NCBI RefSeq assembly: GCF_022179545.1
Contig: NZ_AP025518.1
Location: 4,588,001-4,652,000, forward strand
Length of the DNA stretch: 64,000 nucleotides
Direction: 5' to 3'
Source: Mycolicibacterium fortuitum subsp. fortuitum
GTDB taxonomy: Bacteria; Actinomycetota; Actinomycetes; Mycobacteriales; Mycobacteriaceae
Part shown: one piece after another, positions 30,571 to 43,860 of the stretch
Position numbering within the stretch: position 1 is the stretch's first letter
Layout: each line of letters starts with the position of its first letter
Notes under the pieces: model-generated
Databases searched by the model: none
What the model was told of the DNA's origin: nothing
Seen by the model: only the letters and a program-made list of their open reading frames with translations
Program-made: the position numbers and the translations under genes

Positions 30571-31833
30571 TCTTCTGCCGGTTCTCCGGCCGGCTCAACC
30601 GACTCGGCAGGTGCTTCGGGCTCTTCGTGCTCCACGGGCTCTTCTGGCGCCTCGGGCTCGGCGCGCGTCAGGTTCAACCCGGTGGCGGCGTCGAAGATCG
30701 CCAGCTTCGTCGTGTCGAAAGCCAGCTGGATCTGCTGGCCGGCCACCGCAGTGGACTCGGCGGCCACCCGGGCCACGAACTCGTTGACACCGGACCCCGA
30801 ATCGGCGGCGAGCTCGGCGAGCTGCGCTGCCTCGGCGCCCGCCCCTTCGATCGTGAAATGCACGTACTTGTCCGCACCGAGCGACTCGACCATATCGGCA
30901 CGCACCGGGAAGCTCAGTGCCCGGATCCTGGCGTACCCGTCGAGCAGCGCGGCATCTTCCAGATGCTCGGGGCGGATCCCCACGATGATGTTGTCGGGCC
31001 GTGGGTGGCGCGCCAGCTGATCGTGCACCTTGCTGGGTCAGGGTGACGTCTCCGAACGGCAGCCGGACCCCGACATCGGTGAAGGTGGCGGGGAAAAAGT
31101 TCATCGCAGGCGATCCGATGAAGCCCGCCACGAACAGGTTGGCCGGGTTGTTGTACAGCTCGTCGGGGGTGCCGATCTGCTGAATCTCGCCCGCCAGCAA
31201 CACCACAACCCGATCACCCAGCGTCATCGCCTCGGTCTGGTCGTGCGTGACGTACACCGTGGTGGTGCCCAGCCGGCTCTGCAGCCGCGAGATCTCGGCA
31301 CGCATCTGCACGCGCAGCTTGGCGTCCAGGTTGCTCAGCGGCTCGTCCATCAGGAATGCCTTGGGGCGGCGCACGATTGCGCGCCCCATCGCCACCCTCT
31401 GACGCTGCCCGCCGGACAACTGGGCCGGCTTGCGGTCGAGCAGCTCGGTCAGATCCAGAATCTTGGCGGTCTCGGCAACCTTGGCCTCGATCTCGTCCTT
31501 CTTGACCTTGGCCAGGGTCAGCGGAAAGGCGATGTTCTGCCGGACCGTCATGTGCGGGTAGAGCGCGTAGGACTGGAACACCATCGCGATATCGCGGTCC
31601 TTGGGTGCCTTGTCGTTGACGCGCTCACCGCCGATGCGCAGTTCGCCCGAGGAGATGTCCTCAAGACCGGCAATCATGTTCAGCGTGGTGGATTTTCCGC
31701 ACCCCGACGGCCCGACCAGGATGATGAACTCGCCGTCGGCAATGGTCATCGAGAACTCTTTGACGGCCTCTCGGGTGCCGCCGGCGCCGTCCGGGTAACT
31801 CTTGGTGACCCGGTCCAACACAATTTCGGCCAT
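30567..31833 (-). CDS. sugC: Trehalose ABC transporter ATPase SugC, with an apparent frameshift
   Basis: The ATPase of the LpqY-SugABC trehalose importer. Walker [10 protein letters not shown], signature LSGGQRQRV, Walker [12 protein letters not shown] and the switch His ([11 protein letters not shown]) are intact in the first 240 residues. The frame breaks near 31030-31037. After [10 protein letters not shown] the reading continues correctly only in another frame ([17 protein letters not shown], then the regulatory domain and a Glu/Pro-rich tail), as if one base had been added. Left unshifted, translation ends at 30595 with a wrong C-terminus of about 145 residues. This could be a sequencing error or a real mutation that would damage the regulatory domain but not the catalytic core. 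Confidence 0.88.
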
Positions 31834-31837
31834 CCAA

Positions 31838-32670
31838 CTACCCCTTTACCGCACCGGATGTCAGTCCAGCGACGATGCGCCGCTGGAAGATGAGAACAAA
31901 GATAATGATCGGGATGGTGATGACCATCGCCCCCGCCGCGATCGACCCGGTCGGCTCCTCGAACTGGGAACTGCCGGTGAAGTTCGCGATCGCCACCGGG
32001 GCAGTGATCGCGCGCTGGGTGGCGGTCAGCGACAGCGCCAGCAACAGGTCGTTCCACGCGAAGATGAACACCAGGATGGCCGCGGTCACGATGCCCGGGG
32101 CCGCCAGCGGCGCGATCACCTTGCGGAACGCCTGCGCCGGGGTGGCACCGTCCATCTTCGCGGCCTTCTCCAGGTCCCACGGGATCTCCCGGAAGAACGC
32201 CGAGAGCGTATAGATGGCCAGCGGTAGGGCGAACGTGATGTACGGGATGATCAGCCCCGGCCAGGTATCGAACAGCCCGATACCGCGCCACAGGTTGAAA
32301 ATCGGTGTCACCAGCGAGATCTGCGGGAACATCGCGATCAGCAGGGCCACCCCCACCAGCAACTTCTTGCCGGGGAACTCCAGCCGGGCGACCGCGTAGG
32401 CGGCCATGCCGCCGATCGTCACCGCGATCACCGTGGTGATCAGGCCGATTCCGATGGAGTTGATCAGCGCAGAGGTGAAGATGTTCCCGGTGAAGATTCC
32501 CTTGTAGTTGTCGAACGTGATCTGCGACGGAATCAGCTTGCCGTCCTTCACACTCGACGTCGGCTTCAACGACAGCGAGAGAATCCACAACACGGGGATC
32601 AACGCGTAGAGCACCACCAGGATGTTGACGATCGTCCATCCGGTCGCACGTCGCGCACCCACCCGCTCGC

Positions 32671-32674
<4 letters not shown>
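31838..32674 (-). CDS. sugB: Trehalose ABC transporter permease SugB
   Basis: A 278-residue inner-membrane permease of the MalG type with six predicted helices and the cytosolic coupling loop in [26 protein letters not shown] (EAA motif). It pairs with SugA to form the pore for trehalose recycled from the cell envelope. ATG 32674 overlaps the sugA stop (ATGA). A much longer in-frame reading only translates sugA out of frame. sugC follows after a gap of four bases. Confidence 0.92.
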
Positions 32675-34973
<2,299 letters not shown>

Positions 34974-35120
34974 TCACATTCGATGTCGCCGCTTGAGAGC
35001 GGCTCCCGCGCGCAAACCGTAGAGCCATGCCCGCTCATGTGCAACCGTTTGGGCGGGCCGCGTCACAATCGTGACCTGCGCACATTTGCCACCGCAGCCG
35101 GCATCCGGCCGCGGCTCAGG

Positions 35121-35627
35121 TCAGATCGTCAAGCGCGCCAGCAGATCCCGACCCTGCTCGGCACCCTGCGGATCACACAGAACGTCATAGCGGCCGGCAA
35201 CCAGTTGCATCGTCGAACTGAAATCTCTTGTGCCGCGAGCCATCGCATACGGGATGGCCGAGGTGATCAAGCCGAAGAAGACACCGGCGATCAGGCCGGT
35301 GAGCAGCGCACTCCACGGGTTGGGGCTGAAGAATCCCAGGATCAACCCGATGAACAAGCCGAGCCAGGCACCGGACAGCACCCCGCCGCCGAGCACCTTG
35401 GGCCAGCTCAGTCGACCCGTAACCCGCTCGACCTGCATGAGATCCACGCCGACGATCGTCACCTGCTGCACCGGGAACTGTTGGTCGGACAGGTAGTCGA
35501 CGGCACGCTGAGCCTCGGCGTACGTCGGGTAGGAGCCGATCGGCCACCCTTTGGGTGGGGTCGGTAGTGCCCCGCGCGCGGCGGCTGCAGCGCCTGGCGT
35601 CTGACCGGACTGAAATGGGCTCGTCAT
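35121..35627 (-). CDS. General stress protein 17M-like membrane protein (Rv1234-like)
   Basis: A 168-residue protein with an N-terminal soluble domain resembling the Bacillus general stress protein 17M (YflT-like) fold (PIGSYPTYAEAQRAVDYLSDQQFPVQQVTIVG is its core). Two Gly-rich membrane helices (about 80-125) and a short C-terminal domain follow. ATG 35627 is the start. It is divergent from the DUF4190 protein. Position between lpqY and the next membrane protein matches Rv1234. Function is not established. Confidence 0.78.
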   Translation of the reverse strand: MTSPFQSGQTPGAAAAARGALPTPPKGWPIGSYPTYAEAQRAVDYLSDQQFPVQQVTIVGVDLMQVERVTGRLSWPKVLGGGVLSGAWLGLFIGLILGFFSPNPWSALLTGLIAGVFFGLITSAIPYAMARGTRDFSSTMQLVAGRYDVLCDPQGAEQGRDLLARLTI

Positions 35628-35754
35628 CGAACTTCACTCTCCTCCGCACCGCCTGCTCGGCGGCTGCTCTTGTTACAGCAACGCCCTCACACCGGAATTG
35701 GTGCCGGAGTCCGCGCCTCCTTGGCGTCATTGTCCGTGCGCTAGTTTGATCAGC

Positions 35755-36429
35755 ATGACAAACGCGGACGGCAACGCGGGCGAAACGCGGCCACCCGGCT
35801 CCGGTTCCCAGCCGTCTGAACCGTCGTCCGGCGGCTACGAAGCACCTCCCATCGAGCACTCCCAGGATCGGCCCGATACCGGCGCGGCGCAACCGTCATA
35901 CGGGTTCGCGCCGCCCGACTCCGTAGCGGCCGCGCCCTATCCCCCGGCGATCGACTACCCCGCCGACATTCCGTACGACTACCCGCCGCCTCCCGGGCTG
36001 CCGCCGTCGATGCCCGGAGCCTCCAGCTATCCCCCGCCGATGCCCGGATATCCCCCACCACCACCCGGATACGCCGCCCCCGGCGGCTATCCCGTCGGCG
36101 TATCGGGCTACCCCGGTTACCCCGGCGGTTACGGAATGCCGCCGGCCAACCCGACCAACAGCATGGCGATCGGATCGCTGGCCGCCTCGGTCCTGGGACT
36201 GTTCCTGCTCTTCGCGTGCGGAATCGGGCTGCTGGCCGCCCTGGTCGGTATCGGTCTCGGGATCGTCGCGCTCAATCAGATCAAGCAGAGCGCCCCGGCC
36301 GGTTACGGCCCGCAGGCCGAGCAGCCAGGCCGCGGGCTGGCGGTGGCCGGCATCGCCCTCGGAGCGTTCGGCACCTTGCTCAACGGGGGCTGGCTGCTGT
36401 TCTTCATCGCCTCCGTCCTCTCCACTTAG
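35755..36429 (+). CDS. DUF4190 membrane protein with Pro/Tyr/Gly-rich N-terminus (Rv1233c-like)
   Basis: A 224-residue protein. The first 130 residues are low-complexity and rich in Pro, Gly, Tyr and Ser with repeated YPPP and PGYP units. The rest is a DUF4190 domain with two helices: NSMAIGSLAASVLGLF, then LVGIGLGIVALNQIKQ, then GLAVAGIALGAFGTL. ATG 35755 is chosen; an upstream reading to 35698 adds a non-conserved head. Pro/Tyr-rich heads of this kind may be scaffolds or phase-separating tails. Convergent with the HpcH gene. Confidence 0.78.
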   Translation: MTNADGNAGETRPPGSGSQPSEPSSGGYEAPPIEHSQDRPDTGAAQPSYGFAPPDSVAAAPYPPAIDYPADIPYDYPPPPGLPPSMPGASSYPPPMPGYPPPPPGYAAPGGYPVGVSGYPGYPGGYGMPPANPTNSMAIGSLAASVLGLFLLFACGIGLLAALVGIGLGIVALNQIKQSAPAGYGPQAEQPGRGLAVAGIALGAFGTLLNGGWLLFFIASVLST

Positions 36430-36440
36430 CGCGACCGGGC

Positions 36441-37424
36441 CTACGCCGGCGGGCGGAACGGTTCGGCCTGCCGACTCATCCCCGCCGCCCGGCCCTTGCC
36501 CGCGATCACCAGGGCCATCTTGCGGCTGGCCTCGTCGATCATCTCGTCACCGAGCATCACCGCGCCTCTGGATCCACCGGCCCGCGAGGTGTGCCATTCG
36601 TAGGCGTCCAGGATCAGCTCGGCATGGTCGTAGTCGGCCTGGCGCGGGCTGAAGATCTCGTTGCCCGCTTCGATCTGGTCCGGATGCAGCACCCACTTGC
36701 CGTCGTAGCCCAGCGCGGCAGAGCGGCCGGCCACCCGGCGGAACCCGTCAACGTCACGCACCTTCACATACGGACCGTCGATCGCGTTGATACCGCGACT
36801 GCGCGCGGCGATGAGGATCCGCATCAGCACATGGTGGTGGGCATCGCCGATGTCATATCCGTCGGGCTGCCCGCCCACCTCCAGGGTGCGCATGTTCAGG
36901 CTGGCCGCCATGTCGCCCGGCCCGAGTACCAGCGCCTGCACCCGTGGGCCTGCTGCGATCGAGTCGACATTGGTCAGGCCCTGCGCGTTCTCGATCTGCG
37001 CCTCGACGCCGATCCGCCCGGGCTCCAGACCGTGGGTGGCCTCCAGCTGCGACAGCAGCAGATCGAGAGCCTGCACATGGGCCACGTCGGTCACCTTGGG
37101 CAACACGATCAGATCGAGTACCGCTCCGGCGGTCGACACCACCTCGATCACGTCGGCGTGGGTCCACGGGGTGGTCCAGTCGTTGACCCGCACCCCACGC
37201 AGTTGTCCGGCCCAGCCGTCGTCGGCCAGTGCCGCCGCCACCTGGGTGCGCGCCGCAGCCTTGGCCTCGGGTGCAACCGCGTCCTCGAGATCGAGGAACA
37301 CCTCATCAGCAGGCAGACTCTTGGCCTTCTCGATCATCTTCAGGCTGCTACCCGGAACCGAGAGGCACGTTCTGCGGGGTCGATACGTGTTCTCCACGAC
37401 CACAGTCTCTACCCTTTCACTCAT
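36441..37424 (-). CDS. HpcH/HpaI aldolase / citrate lyase beta-type enzyme
   Basis: A 327-residue TIM-barrel C-C lyase of the CitE/malyl-CoA lyase group. It shows RRTCLSVPGSS, LDLEDAVAPEAKAAAR, the metal-binding Glu in VEAQIENAQG and Asp in LGPGDMAASL, and the C-terminal HPDQIEAGNEIFSPR. It probably cleaves or condenses a malyl-, methylmalyl- or citramalyl-CoA-like substrate. The annotated ATG at 37424 shares the palindrome CATG with the start of the divergent gene. A GTG eight codons in (37403) preceded by AAAGG is a good alternative. Confidence 0.83.
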   Translation of the reverse strand: MSERVETVVVENTYRPRRTCLSVPGSSLKMIEKAKSLPADEVFLDLEDAVAPEAKAAARTQVAAALADDGWAGQLRGVRVNDWTTPWTHADVIEVVSTAGAVLDLIVLPKVTDVAHVQALDLLLSQLEATHGLEPGRIGVEAQIENAQGLTNVDSIAAGPRVQALVLGPGDMAASLNMRTLEVGGQPDGYDIGDAHHHVLMRILIAARSRGINAIDGPYVKVRDVDGFRRVAGRSAALGYDGKWVLHPDQIEAGNEIFSPRQADYDHAELILDAYEWHTSRAGGSRGAVMLGDEMIDEASRKMALVIAGKGRAAGMSRQAEPFRPPA

Positions 37425-38709
37425 GGCGGCGGTGAACAGGGTCTACGCGGCCCGGCTGGCGGGGATGGTCGTGCTGGGCCCCGACGGGGAGTCCATCGGC
37501 CGTGTCCGCGATGTGGTGATCAGCATCAGCATCGTCCGTCAGCAACCGCGCGTTCTCGGCCTGGTGGTCGAATTGCTCACCCGCCGAAGGATTTTCGTCC
37601 CGATCCTGCGGGTCACCGCGATCGAACCCGGTTCGGTGACCCTGGCCACCGGCAGCGTGTCGCTACGCCGCTTCGCCCAGCGTCCCGGCGAGGTGCTGGT
37701 TCTGGGTCAGGTGCTCGAAACCCGGGTAAGGGTCGACGATCCCGACCTGGAGCAGCTGGCCGGAATCGATGTCGTGGTAGTCGATCTGGGCATCGAACAG
37801 ACCCGCACCCGCGACTGGATGGTGACCCGGGTCGCGGTGCGCCCACAACGACGTCTGGGGCGGCGCACCAACATCCACGTCGTGGACTGGCAGAACGTGC
37901 ACGGCCTGACGCCGTCCGGTCTGGCGATGCCCGACCAGGGGGTGGCCTCGCTGCTCGAGCAGTTCGAGGGTCAACGCCCGGTGGAGGTGGCCGAGGCCCT
38001 GCGTGAGCTGCCGGTCAAGCGGCGCTCCGAGCTGTACCGGGCCTTCGACGACGAGCGGCTGGCCGACGTGTTGCAGGAGTTGCCCGAGGACGAGCAGGCC
38101 GCGGTGCTGCGGCAGCTGAACACCGAGCGCGCGGCCGACGTCCTTGAGGCCATGGACCCTGACGACGCCGCCGACGTACTGGGCTCCATGACCCCGGCCG
38201 ACGCCGAGACCTTGCTGCGCAAGATGGACCCCGAGGATTCCGAGGACGTGCGACGGCTGCTGGCGCACTCCCCCGACACCGCAGGCGGTCTGATGACCAG
38301 TGAGCCGGTGGTGCTGGCGCCCGATACCACCGTCGCCGAGGCATTGGCGCGGATCCGCGACCCCGACCTGACGCCGGCCCTGGCGTCGATGGTCTTCGTC
38401 ACCCGGCCGCCCAGCGCCACCCCGACCGGACAGTATCTGGGCTGCGTCCACCTACAGCGGCTGCTGCGCGAACCACCTGCCGCGCTGGTCAGCGGTATCG
38501 CCGACACAGATCTGCCCAGTTTGAGCCCGGCCGACTCGCTGGCCGCGGTGACCCGTTACTTCGCCGCATACAACCTGGTGTGCGGCCCGGTGGTCGATGA
38601 GGAGAACCATCTGTTGGGAGCTGTGTCCGTCGACGACGTGCTCGACCACATGCTGCCCGACGACTGGCGCGAACGTGACGAGCCGGAGCTCCCGGTGGCG
38701 GGCTCATGA
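37423..38709 (+). CDS. MgtE N-terminal-domain / CBS protein (Rv1232c-like)
   Basis: A 428-residue soluble protein. It starts with a PRC-barrel-like domain (AGMVVLGPDGESIGRVRDV). A MgtE intracellular N domain follows, made of helical repeats with LRELPVKRRSELYRAF, LADVLQELPEDEQAAVLRQL, DAADVLGSM and LLRKMDPEDS. A CBS-like pair closes it (AGGLMTSEPVVLAPDTTVAEAL, VVDEENHLLGAVSVDDVLDHML). It is the magnesium-sensing half of MgtE without the membrane channel, so it is likely a regulator or partner rather than a transporter. The next gene (DUF1003) overlaps its stop by ATGA. Confidence 0.85.
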   Translation: MAAVNRVYAARLAGMVVLGPDGESIGRVRDVVISISIVRQQPRVLGLVVELLTRRRIFVPILRVTAIEPGSVTLATGSVSLRRFAQRPGEVLVLGQVLETRVRVDDPDLEQLAGIDVVVVDLGIEQTRTRDWMVTRVAVRPQRRLGRRTNIHVVDWQNVHGLTPSGLAMPDQGVASLLEQFEGQRPVEVAEALRELPVKRRSELYRAFDDERLADVLQELPEDEQAAVLRQLNTERAADVLEAMDPDDAADVLGSMTPADAETLLRKMDPEDSEDVRRLLAHSPDTAGGLMTSEPVVLAPDTTVAEALARIRDPDLTPALASMVFVTRPPSATPTGQYLGCVHLQRLLREPPAALVSGIADTDLPSLSPADSLAAVTRYFAAYNLVCGPVVDEENHLLGAVSVDDVLDHMLPDDWRERDEPELPVAGS

Positions 38710-39251
38710 GCGAAACCTCGGCGCGCCAGCGGCTGGACACCCCGCGCGCGACCCGCGGCTTCGGGCTGCATGTCGACGTCGAGGCGGTGGGCGCGTTCAG
38801 CGAGTCGATCGCCCGCTTCCTCGGTACCGGGCGCTATCTGGCCATTCAGACGATCGTGGTGGTTGTCTGGATCGCCCTCAACATCGGCGTCTTCACGTTC
38901 CAGTGGGATCCGTACCCGTTCATCCTGCTCAACCTGGCCTTCTCGACCCAGGCCGCCTATGCCGCCCCACTCATCCTGCTGGCGCAGAACCGGCAGGAGA
39001 ACCGGGACCGGGTGTCTCTGGAAGAGGACCGGCGCCGAGCCGAACAGACCAAGGCCGACACCGAGTACCTGGCCCGCGAGCTGGCATCGCTGCGGTTGGC
39101 CGTGGGCGAGGTCGTCACCCGGGATTACCTACGTCGCGAGCTGGAAGAACTGCGTGACCTACTCACCGAGATCACGGCCCCTGCCGATACCGACCGAGCC
39201 GGCTCAAGCAAATCCGACGGGGCTGAACGCCGGTCCAAACGTGGTGGTTGA
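38706..39251 (+). CDS. DUF1003 membrane protein (Rv1231c-like)
   Basis: A 181-residue protein with two membrane helices (about 48-70 TIVVVVWIALNIGVFTF and 75-98 FILLNLAFSTQAAYAAPLIL) joined by FQWDPYP, the DUF1003 hallmark. A long charged coiled-coil C-terminus follows. The ATG overlaps the stop of the MgtE-N protein. DUF1003 proteins commonly sit beside MgtE-like genes, so the two may form one membrane-anchored magnesium-sensing unit. That is inference from gene order. Confidence 0.84.
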   Translation: MSETSARQRLDTPRATRGFGLHVDVEAVGAFSESIARFLGTGRYLAIQTIVVVVWIALNIGVFTFQWDPYPFILLNLAFSTQAAYAAPLILLAQNRQENRDRVSLEEDRRRAEQTKADTEYLARELASLRLAVGEVVTRDYLRRELEELRDLLTEITAPADTDRAGSSKSDGAERRSKRGG

Positions 39252-39352
39252 TCTCACTGTCGGCCATTGTCGTAACAACGGAAACCGGGACTATGTATGG
39301 TGACTTGGTTCACAGCGTGGTATTTGGTCAAAGCTGACGTAAGGACGGGCAA

Positions 39353-40690
39353 GTGCGCGTAGGGGGAGGAGCGGTGCTCGGGTCCGCTCGGCGCCGTATG
39401 AGCCAGCTCATGCGCTCACCCGCGCTCGGTGTGGCTGTCCTGGCCCCGATCGTGCTGGTCGCCGGCGCCGGGTCGTCGGCCTCGGACGTCGACACATCGA
39501 ATCGCGCGGTGACACCGCTGGCCGCCGTGGAACCGCAGGTCGATCGCTCGGGCCCCGCCGTGGTGGCCGCGGCCAGGCCGCCCACGAGCTTCCGCATCAA
39601 GCCGATGACCACACTGTCGGCTCCCCCGCCCGCGTTCGTCGTCAATACCCCTGGCGCCCTTGGCATTCCCGGGACATCACTGAAGGCCTACCGCAACGCC
39701 GAACGGATGATGGCCGCCGCCTACCCCGGCTGCGGTATCAGCTGGAACCTGCTGGCCGGCATCGGCCGGATCGAGTCGGGCCACGCCAACGGCGGTGCCA
39801 CCGATGCCCGCGGTACCGCGGTGCGGCCCATCTACGGCCCCGCCCTGGACGGCACCCTTCCGGGCAACGAGGTCATCGTCCAGAGCGTGCAGGCCGGACG
39901 GGTCTCGTATGTGCGGGCCATGGGGCCGATGCAGTTCCTGCCCGGAACGTGGGCCCGCTATGCCTCCGACGGCGACGGCGATGGCAAGGCCGACGTGCAG
40001 AACGTGTTCGATTCGGCGCTGGCCGCCGCCCGGTATCTGTGCAGCGGTGGGCTCAACCTGAGGGACCAGTCGCAGGTGATGACGGCGATCCTGCGCTACA
40101 ACAACTCTGTGGCCTACGCCCGCAACGTGCTGGGCTGGGCCGCGGCGTACGCCACGGGCGTGGTTCCGGTCGACCTGCCCGAGATCACCGGCTCGATTCC
40201 CCCGATCGGCGACTCACATCTGGACAATCCCGAAGGACTCGGCCCGGGGTTGCCCGCAGATGCCACGGGGCTGCCCGCCGGCGATCCGCTGGCCCTGATC
40301 CCGCTGCTCAACCGCAACGAGACCGGCACGCAGAACGTCCCGGGCTTCGCACCGGGACAGGTGCTCGGCCCGCTGCCAGGTCCCGCCCAGGCGATGCCGC
40401 CGGAGACCCCGGCCGCTCCGCCGCCGTGGGTGCCGCCCTGGGAGCAGCCGCGACAGCAGCCGACATGTGTGGTGTTCTGCCTGGGTGAGCAGGCTCCGCC
40501 GCCGGCGCCGGCACCGCAGCTGGGGCCGCCGCCGGCTCCTGGACCGATCCTGCAGCAGGCCCCGGTGCCCGGACCCGCACCGGCCCCGGCCGGCCCGCCG
40601 ATCGAGGCCGCGCCCGCGGCTCCGGCACTCGGGCCTGCGTTGGGGCCGGCACCCGGTCCCGCCCCGGGACCGGCACCGGGCCCGGCCTGA
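39353..40690 (+). CDS. Secreted lytic transglycosylase-like protein with Pro/Ala tail (Rv1230c-like)
   Basis: A 445-residue exported murein hydrolase. A hydrophobic N-terminal segment (ALGVAVLAPIVLVAGAGSSA) acts as signal or anchor. The SLT-type catalytic domain spans about 110-270: ISWNLLAGIGRIESGH with the catalytic Glu, AMGPMQFLPGTW, DGDGDGKADVQNVFD, and ILRYNNSVAYARNVL. The C-terminal third is Pro/Ala/Gly-rich and ends in repeated APGP units. GTG 39353 is the start. Confidence 0.83.
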   Translation: MRVGGGAVLGSARRRMSQLMRSPALGVAVLAPIVLVAGAGSSASDVDTSNRAVTPLAAVEPQVDRSGPAVVAAARPPTSFRIKPMTTLSAPPPAFVVNTPGALGIPGTSLKAYRNAERMMAAAYPGCGISWNLLAGIGRIESGHANGGATDARGTAVRPIYGPALDGTLPGNEVIVQSVQAGRVSYVRAMGPMQFLPGTWARYASDGDGDGKADVQNVFDSALAAARYLCSGGLNLRDQSQVMTAILRYNNSVAYARNVLGWAAAYATGVVPVDLPEITGSIPPIGDSHLDNPEGLGPGLPADATGLPAGDPLALIPLLNRNETGTQNVPGFAPGQVLGPLPGPAQAMPPETPAAPPPWVPPWEQPRQQPTCVVFCLGEQAPPPAPAPQLGPPPAPGPILQQAPVPGPAPAPAGPPIEAAPAAPALGPALGPAPGPAPGPAPGPA

Positions 40691-40739
40691 TGCTGGCCTG
40701 AATCCAGCTCGCGGCGCCGCCGCCGTAGACTCGGCGGTG

Positions 40740-41882
40740 ATGTCCGAATCTGCCACTGAGCTGCAATCCGCAGTTCGCGCTGCGCTCGCCAAGGTGATCG
40801 ACCCCGAATTGCGGAAACCGATCACCGAACTCGGCATGGTCAAGAACATCTCGATCGAGGCCGATCACGGCGTCCATGTCGAGATCTACCTGACCACCGC
40901 GGCCTGCCCGAAGAAGAACGAGATCGCCGACCTGGTCAAGGCCGCCGTCACCGACGTGCCCGGCACCGGCGCGGTCAAGGTGAGCCTGGACGTGATGAAC
41001 GACGAGCAGCGCGCAGAACTGCGCAAGCTGCTGCGCGGCGATTCGCGCGAGCCCGTGATCCCGTTCGCCCAGCCCAACTCGCTGACCCGCGTCTACGCGG
41101 TGGCCTCCGGCAAGGGCGGCGTCGGCAAGTCCAGCGTGACGGTCAACCTGGCCGCCGCCATGGCCGCCCGCGGGCTGACCGTCGGCCTGCTGGACGCCGA
41201 CATCTACGGCCACTCGGTGCCGCGGATGATGGGTGTGACCGACCGGCCCACCCAGGTCGACTCGATGATCCTGCCGCCGATCGCCCATGACGTGAAGGTC
41301 ATCTCGATCGCCATGTTCACCCAGGGCAACACCCCCGTGGTGTGGCGCGGACCGATGCTGCACCGCGCACTGCAGCAGTTCCTCGCCGACGTGTACTGGG
41401 GCGATCTGGACGTACTGCTGCTCGACCTGCCGCCAGGAACCGGCGATATCGCGATCTCGGTGGCCCAGCTGATCCCGGGTGCCGAAATCCTCGTGGTGAC
41501 CACTCCCCAACTGGCCGCGGCCGAGGTCGCCGAGCGTGCCGGTGCGATAGCCCTGCAGACCCGTCAGCGCATCGCCGGCGTAGTCGAGAACATGTCGGGC
41601 CTGCAGATGCCCGACGGCACCGTCATGCAGCTCTTCGGTGAAGGGGGTGGCCGCCAGGTGGCCGATTCCCTGACTCGCTCAGTGGGCGCCGAGGTGCCGC
41701 TGCTGGGCCAGGTTCCCCTGGATCCCGCGCTGGTCTCGGCCGGCGATTCCGGCGTGCCGCTGGTGTTGTCGGCTCCCGACTCGGCGGCAGGCGCCGAGCT
41801 GCGCAAGATCGCCGAGGGATTGTCGGCCCGCAAGCGCGGCCTGGCCGGGATGTCGCTGGGGCTCGATACCGCGCGCCGCTAA
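40740..41882 (+). CDS. mrp: Iron-sulfur cluster carrier ATPase Mrp/ApbC
   Basis: A 380-residue P-loop ATPase. An N-terminal MIP18 (DUF59) domain ([27 protein letters not shown]) is followed by the NTPase domain: deviant Walker [35 protein letters not shown]. It is expected to carry Fe-S clusters. The C-terminal CxxC pair that binds the bridging cluster in enterobacterial ApbC is missing: the place reads [15 protein letters not shown] 40740 is used; a GTG stands just before it. Four bases overlap convergent tatB. Confidence 0.9.
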   Translation: MSESATELQSAVRAALAKVIDPELRKPITELGMVKNISIEADHGVHVEIYLTTAACPKKNEIADLVKAAVTDVPGTGAVKVSLDVMNDEQRAELRKLLRGDSREPVIPFAQPNSLTRVYAVASGKGGVGKSSVTVNLAAAMAARGLTVGLLDADIYGHSVPRMMGVTDRPTQVDSMILPPIAHDVKVISIAMFTQGNTPVVWRGPMLHRALQQFLADVYWGDLDVLLLDLPPGTGDIAISVAQLIPGAEILVVTTPQLAAAEVAERAGAIALQTRQRIAGVVENMSGLQMPDGTVMQLFGEGGGRQVADSLTRSVGAEVPLLGQVPLDPALVSAGDSGVPLVLSAPDSAAGAELRKIAEGLSARKRGLAGMSLGLDTARR

Positions 41883-42283
41883 GTCGCGTCGGGGTCGAAC
41901 GTGGTGCCGGCAGGCTTGTCTGCCGGCTTGGCTCCGGTATCGCCGACCGGCCGGTCCCCGGGCACCGACGGCTGCTGAGTCTTGGGGTCGTCGAAGGCTC
42001 CGGTCAGGAATGAGTCATCGCCTTCGAGAAGATGCTTGGTGATGGCTGCCCGCGGAGTCATGCCGCGCAGCTTCTGCAGTTCGGCCAGAGGTTCACGCAG
42101 ATCGTCGAACTCCGGGCCCAGGTCCTGACGCAGCTGGCTGGTGGCGCCGCTGACGTAGTCACGCGCCTGCCGCAGGGCGCCGGACGTCCAGCGGATGGCA
42201 CCGGGCAGGCGCTCGGGCCCCAGGATCACCAGACCGGCGATCACCAGGACCAGCATCTCTCCCCACCCGATGTTGGCGAACAT
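41879..42283 (-). CDS. tatB: Twin-arginine translocase subunit TatB
   Basis: A 134-residue Tat component. It has one N-terminal membrane helix (about 6-22), the conserved [22 protein letters not shown] pattern with the Glu and the GPERLP hinge, an amphipathic helix ([21 protein letters not shown]), and a disordered Pro/Asp tail. With TatA and TatC it exports folded proteins. It starts two bases after the htrA stop, so both are one message. The order rseA-htrA-tatB downstream of sigE is the M. tuberculosis one. Confidence 0.92.
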   Translation of the reverse strand: MFANIGWGEMLVLVIAGLVILGPERLPGAIRWTSGALRQARDYVSGATSQLRQDLGPEFDDLREPLAELQKLRGMTPRAAITKHLLEGDDSFLTGAFDDPKTQQPSVPGDRPVGDTGAKPADKPAGTTFDPDAT

Positions 42284-42285
42284 CG

Positions 42286-43836
<1,551 letters not shown>

Positions 43837-43860
43837 TCACTGATCGCCTTGTGGTCCAGC

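Noticed and set aside
35062..35075. Inverted repeat GTCAC-AATC-GTGAC upstream of lpqY
   Set aside because: First thought to be a CRP site, but the arms are in the opposite order and spacing to TGTGA-N6-TCACA. Five-base arms are too short to claim an operator.
36216..38006. 596-codon plus-strand frame across the DUF4190, HpcH and MgtE-N genes
   Set aside because: It conflicts with three well-supported genes and has an Arg/His-rich composition typical of shadow frames.
40600..40690. GC-rich tandem repeat at the end of the transglycosylase gene as a noncoding repeat
   Set aside because: It encodes in-frame APGP units up to the stop and is best seen as a cell-wall-spanning protein tail.
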